DNA from: Chroococcidiopsidaceae cyanobacterium CP_BM_RX_35
GTDB taxonomy: Bacteria > Cyanobacteriota > Cyanobacteriia > Cyanobacteriales > Chroococcidiopsidaceae
NCBI GenBank assembly: GCA_019242465.1
Contig: JAFAVL010000549.1
Span: forward strand, 1-7,476
Reading direction: 5' to 3'
Length of the DNA: 7,476 nucleotides
Part shown: piece by piece, positions 5,206-7,476 of the stretch
Position numbering within the stretch: position 1 is the first letter of the stretch
How the letters are laid out: each line of letters starts with the position of its first letter
The notes under the pieces: generated by a model
Seen by the model: the letters and a program-made list of their open reading frames with translations, nothing else
Told to the model about the DNA's origin: nothing
Database searches by the model: none
Position numbers and translations under genes: made by a program

Positions 5206-7476
5206 CTATTCAACAACTTCATTCACTGGGAACCGATCCAAAAGCTGCATAGCCCGGTATGCATTGCGCTGCAAAGCTTCTGGCAGATGGGGAACGTGCG
5301 GCACCTGAGACAGGAGATCTAACGTCCGGCGCAAGAGCCGCACCACATCCCCTTCATCTAAACTGGTGTTAGTGCAGAGTTCTAGCCAATCTACTCCCAA
5401 TGCCCACTGTTCTACGAGGGCAATCAAGTCATACTCCAACCAAATCGGCAGCGCTACACCAAATCGGCGTTGTAATTGGAACAGCTGACGACGGGTTGAA
5501 CGCAATCCAGACAAAGCCTCCTCAACTTCTGGGGCAAGAGCATAGCGTACCCAGCTATCTGGACGCGGTGTCTCAGTCACCAGTGCCGCAATTGCCGCCG
5601 TTAGGTGATGAGGATCTAATTCGTCAAGTTCACCGCTAGCTAGCGCTAACCCTAGCCACAACTCATTATCTCCCCGAATTGCTGCCGCCACTTGTCCTAA
5701 AGCTGTGGGCAGTAAACTCTTATCTCCCCCAGCTTGTCCTTGGTCAGCTAAACAACCAAACCGTTGCAAGATTTCAATCAGGTTGAGAAATTCTTCCCAG
5801 TGATGTTGAGACTGTTGGTTCAACTCGGCTTGACGCACCGCTATTTCTGTTTCCAACTGTAGGCTTTTCGACCGACGTTTGAAGATATTAGCTGGATTCC
5901 CTACTTGGTGGATGGGGTGATTTTGCAATTTAGCTTTGAGTGCAGTAACTCGCTCCTGTTGAGCCAATACTTCTGGTGCTGTGGGAGCCAACATTGCTGC
6001 CGATGAAATTGCTTGTGCGATCGCCTCTGTTATTGTGTTGCCACGACGCGATTGACCTGGCTTCAAAGGCATCTCGACAGGTGGAGCCAAATCACTGGGA
6101 ATCTCAAGGCGCGGTAATTCAGCATACAAATCCACCACATCCTTTGTCGTGGCTACGTACCAGCGGTTATCTTGTCCCAAACAAACTAAATAAGGAGCCT
6201 GACCAGATCCTGGTGTTTTCGCAACTAACACAGCCTCTATTGGTAAAGCAGTTGGCACATGCTTGCCCTTTAAGCTCAGCAACGTTCCTGACATCGTAAA
6301 GCCAATTAACATTGCCAACTGTTCAGCCCGCTCTGCTTGAGCCTGATTTTGCAATGTCTTCAGCAACTGGCTTTCCACCTTAAGGCTAGCTTGTAATTTC
6401 TCGAAGCTTGCCAACTGCGTCATGTCCACATTGGCCAATTGAGATTGAATTTGGGCTAGTTGGGCTTGGAGTTCAGCCAGCGCTTGATACTGAGGCTTCA
6501 AATACAAGGTTGCCACGTACTGACCAAAGCTGCGTTCTACCAGCTCCTTAGCTTGCTCTAAAGTATGGGTTTGCAGCAGATTCAGCACCATGCCATAACC
6601 AGGCGTAAACTGGCTCACTAATGGATCGGCTCCAGATGTTGCCAAATAAACAGCTTCTCTCGCACCTTCAAACTGCGTTTGCTGTGTTACAACATGTCCC
6701 AGCCGATCCATGCCTCGCCGTCCAGCCCGCCCTGCCATTTGCAAAAACTCTGAAGCGTTCAACAGCCGATGTCCCCGATCGGTACGCTTGGAAAGGCTAG
6801 AAATCACTGTTGTACGGGCTGGCATATTGATCCCAGCAGCTAGCGTTTCAGTGGCAAACACCACTTTAATTAACCCCTGCTGAAACAGTTCTTCCACCAA
6901 CCCCTTCCAGGCAGGCAATATCCCGGCGTGATGAGCCGCAATACCACGATATAGAGGTTGAATCTGACCAGAACGACCTGCTTCTGGATTCCGACGCAAA
7001 AATTCGTCAATCTGCCATTGCAGCTGTTCCGCCTCAGCCTGATTTATCAGTGGCAAATCTCCCAACTCTGCTACTGCCTTATCGCACCCCCGCCGACTGA
7101 AGATGAAGTAAATTGCTGGTAGCATATCTCTCGACGTTAGTTGAGTCAGGACATACACCAAACTCGGAGGCTCAGGTCTTGGACCTCTTTCTGATCTCTT
7201 ACCCCGAGACTGCTTCAGTTGTGGGTTAATCTTTGAGGAGTCGCTGTTGAGGAGGGGAAATAGCCCTTTAGGATTACAGAAGTGAAACTCTAAAGGTACA
7301 GGGCGAAAGTCGGAGTAAATTAATTCGGTAGGACCATGAACCTGGTTGATCCAGTCCGTCAGTTGGTCGCTGTTAGCTATAGTAGCTGAGAGCGCCACCA
7401 ACTGAATTTCTGATGGGCAATAAATAATTGATTCTTCCCAGACTGTACCGCGTTGGCGATCGTTCATATAGTGGCA
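5206..7476 (-). CDS. Ski2/Mtr4-like DExH-box RNA helicase, N-terminus outside the window
   Basis: This is an ATP-dependent superfamily 2 helicase of the Ski2-like group, expected to unwind structured RNA in the cytoplasm, possibly in RNA turnover or rRNA maturation. The frame is open to the window edge, where it reads Cys-His-Tyr-Met, matching the end of the DExH motif II, so Met at 7465-7467 is internal and the ATP-binding P-loop lies outside. Counting from that Met: SATIAN motif III (27-32), AIYFIFSRRGCD motif IV (118-129), HHAG (179-182), FATETLAAGINMPARTTV motif V (204-221), QMAGRAGRRGMD motif VI (243-254). Next come a coiled-coil-prone stretch (325-385, repeated LQAQLAQIQSQL pattern) and beta-rich sequence at about 385-455, in the position of the arch insertion of Mtr4-type enzymes, and a DSHCT-like C-terminal region (about 590-753, with LWLGLALASGELDELDPHHL). 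A basic, Pro-rich insert lies at 73-100. Full relatives are near 900 residues, so about 150 are missing. The gene ends 8 bp from the convergent glycosyltransferase. Confidence 0.92.
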   Translation of the reverse strand, partial: CHYMNDRQRGTVWEESIIYCPSEIQLVALSATIANSDQLTDWINQVHGPTELIYSDFRPVPLEFHFCNPKGLFPLLNSDSSKINPQLKQSRGKRSERGPRPEPPSLVYVLTQLTSRDMLPAIYFIFSRRGCDKAVAELGDLPLINQAEAEQLQWQIDEFLRRNPEAGRSGQIQPLYRGIAAHHAGILPAWKGLVEELFQQGLIKVVFATETLAAGINMPARTTVISSLSKRTDRGHRLLNASEFLQMAGRAGRRGMDRLGHVVTQQTQFEGAREAVYLATSGADPLVSQFTPGYGMVLNLLQTHTLEQAKELVERSFGQYVATLYLKPQYQALAELQAQLAQIQSQLANVDMTQLASFEKLQASLKVESQLLKTLQNQAQAERAEQLAMLIGFTMSGTLLSLKGKHVPTALPIEAVLVAKTPGSGQAPYLVCLGQDNRWYVATTKDVVDLYAELPRLEIPSDLAPPVEMPLKPGQSRRGNTITEAIAQAISSAAMLAPTAPEVLAQQERVTALKAKLQNHPIHQVGNPANIFKRRSKSLQLETEIAVRQAELNQQSQHHWEEFLNLIEILQRFGCLADQGQAGGDKSLLPTALGQVAAAIRGDNELWLGLALASGELDELDPHHLTAAIAALVTETPRPDSWVRYALAPEVEEALSGLRSTRRQLFQLQRRFGVALPIWLEYDLIALVEQWALGVDWLELCTNTSLDEGDVVRLLRRTLDLLSQVPHVPHLPEALQRNAYRAMQLLDRFPVNEVVE
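6017..6024. repeat. HIP1 palindrome
   Basis: GCGATCGC, the highly iterated palindrome abundant in many cyanobacterial genomes, here inside the helicase gene and followed by C as in the extended form. A near match, GGCGATCG, lies at 7454-7461. It supports cyanobacterial origin. Confidence 0.7.

Noticed and set aside
7465..7467. Met at 7465-7467 as the start of the helicase
   Set aside because: The frame stays open to the edge with Cys-His-Tyr before this Met, matching the end of motif II of a DExH helicase, so the gene begins outside the window.

Overview
The window looks like chromosomal DNA of a cyanobacterium. The evidence is a HIP1 octamer (GCGATCGC) at 6017-6024, a Ski2-like DExH helicase of the type cyanobacteria carry, a serine/threonine kinase with the activation-segment wording GTPGYMPIEQ that is common in cyanobacterial kinases, and G-rich and CCAAAAT-type short repeats between genes. 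The exact genus cannot be read from the sequence.

Layout, left to right. 1-167 holds no gene I can support, only a GC-rich hairpin (148-164) just past the stop of the next gene. 168-677 (minus) encodes an unrecognised 169-residue protein; upstream of it (678-764) is what may be a frame-broken remnant of a longer N-terminus. 678-979 is the divergent intergenic region, very AT-rich on its right side. 980-2053 (plus) encodes a membrane-anchored PstS-like substrate-binding protein whose third phosphate-binding loop looks degenerate. 2054-2336 is a structured intergenic region with a long imperfect stem-loop, an 11-bp tandem repeat resembling a cyanobacterial Pho box, and two back-to-back hairpins. 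2337-3611 (plus) is a membrane-anchored serine/threonine protein kinase. 3612-3940 contains a G-rich tract, then a 45-codon reading frame on the minus strand (3652-3789) for a single-pass membrane micro-protein with a good sigma70-type promoter at 3833-3861, then a hairpin directly before the next start. 3941-5197 (plus) encodes a PIG-V-like polytopic glycosyltransferase with an internal duplication. 5206-7476 (minus) is the 3' three quarters of a Ski2/Mtr4-like DExH RNA helicase that continues beyond the right edge.

How the genes may work together. The substrate-binding protein and the kinase lie in the same direction, each with one membrane helix: the first places a binding domain outside the cytoplasmic membrane, the second places a kinase domain inside. 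With the Pho-box-like repeat between them, a phosphate- or ligand-linked sensing pair is a reasonable inference, but nothing in the sequence proves an interaction. The glycosyltransferase and helicase are convergent neighbours with only 8 bp between stop codons and are probably functionally unrelated. No tRNA, rRNA, CRISPR array or insertion sequence was seen. I saw no clear new multi-gene system; the most original items are the unlisted micro-protein gene with its promoter, the internally duplicated transferase, the altered ligand loop of the PstS-like protein, and the frame-broken upstream extension of the first gene.
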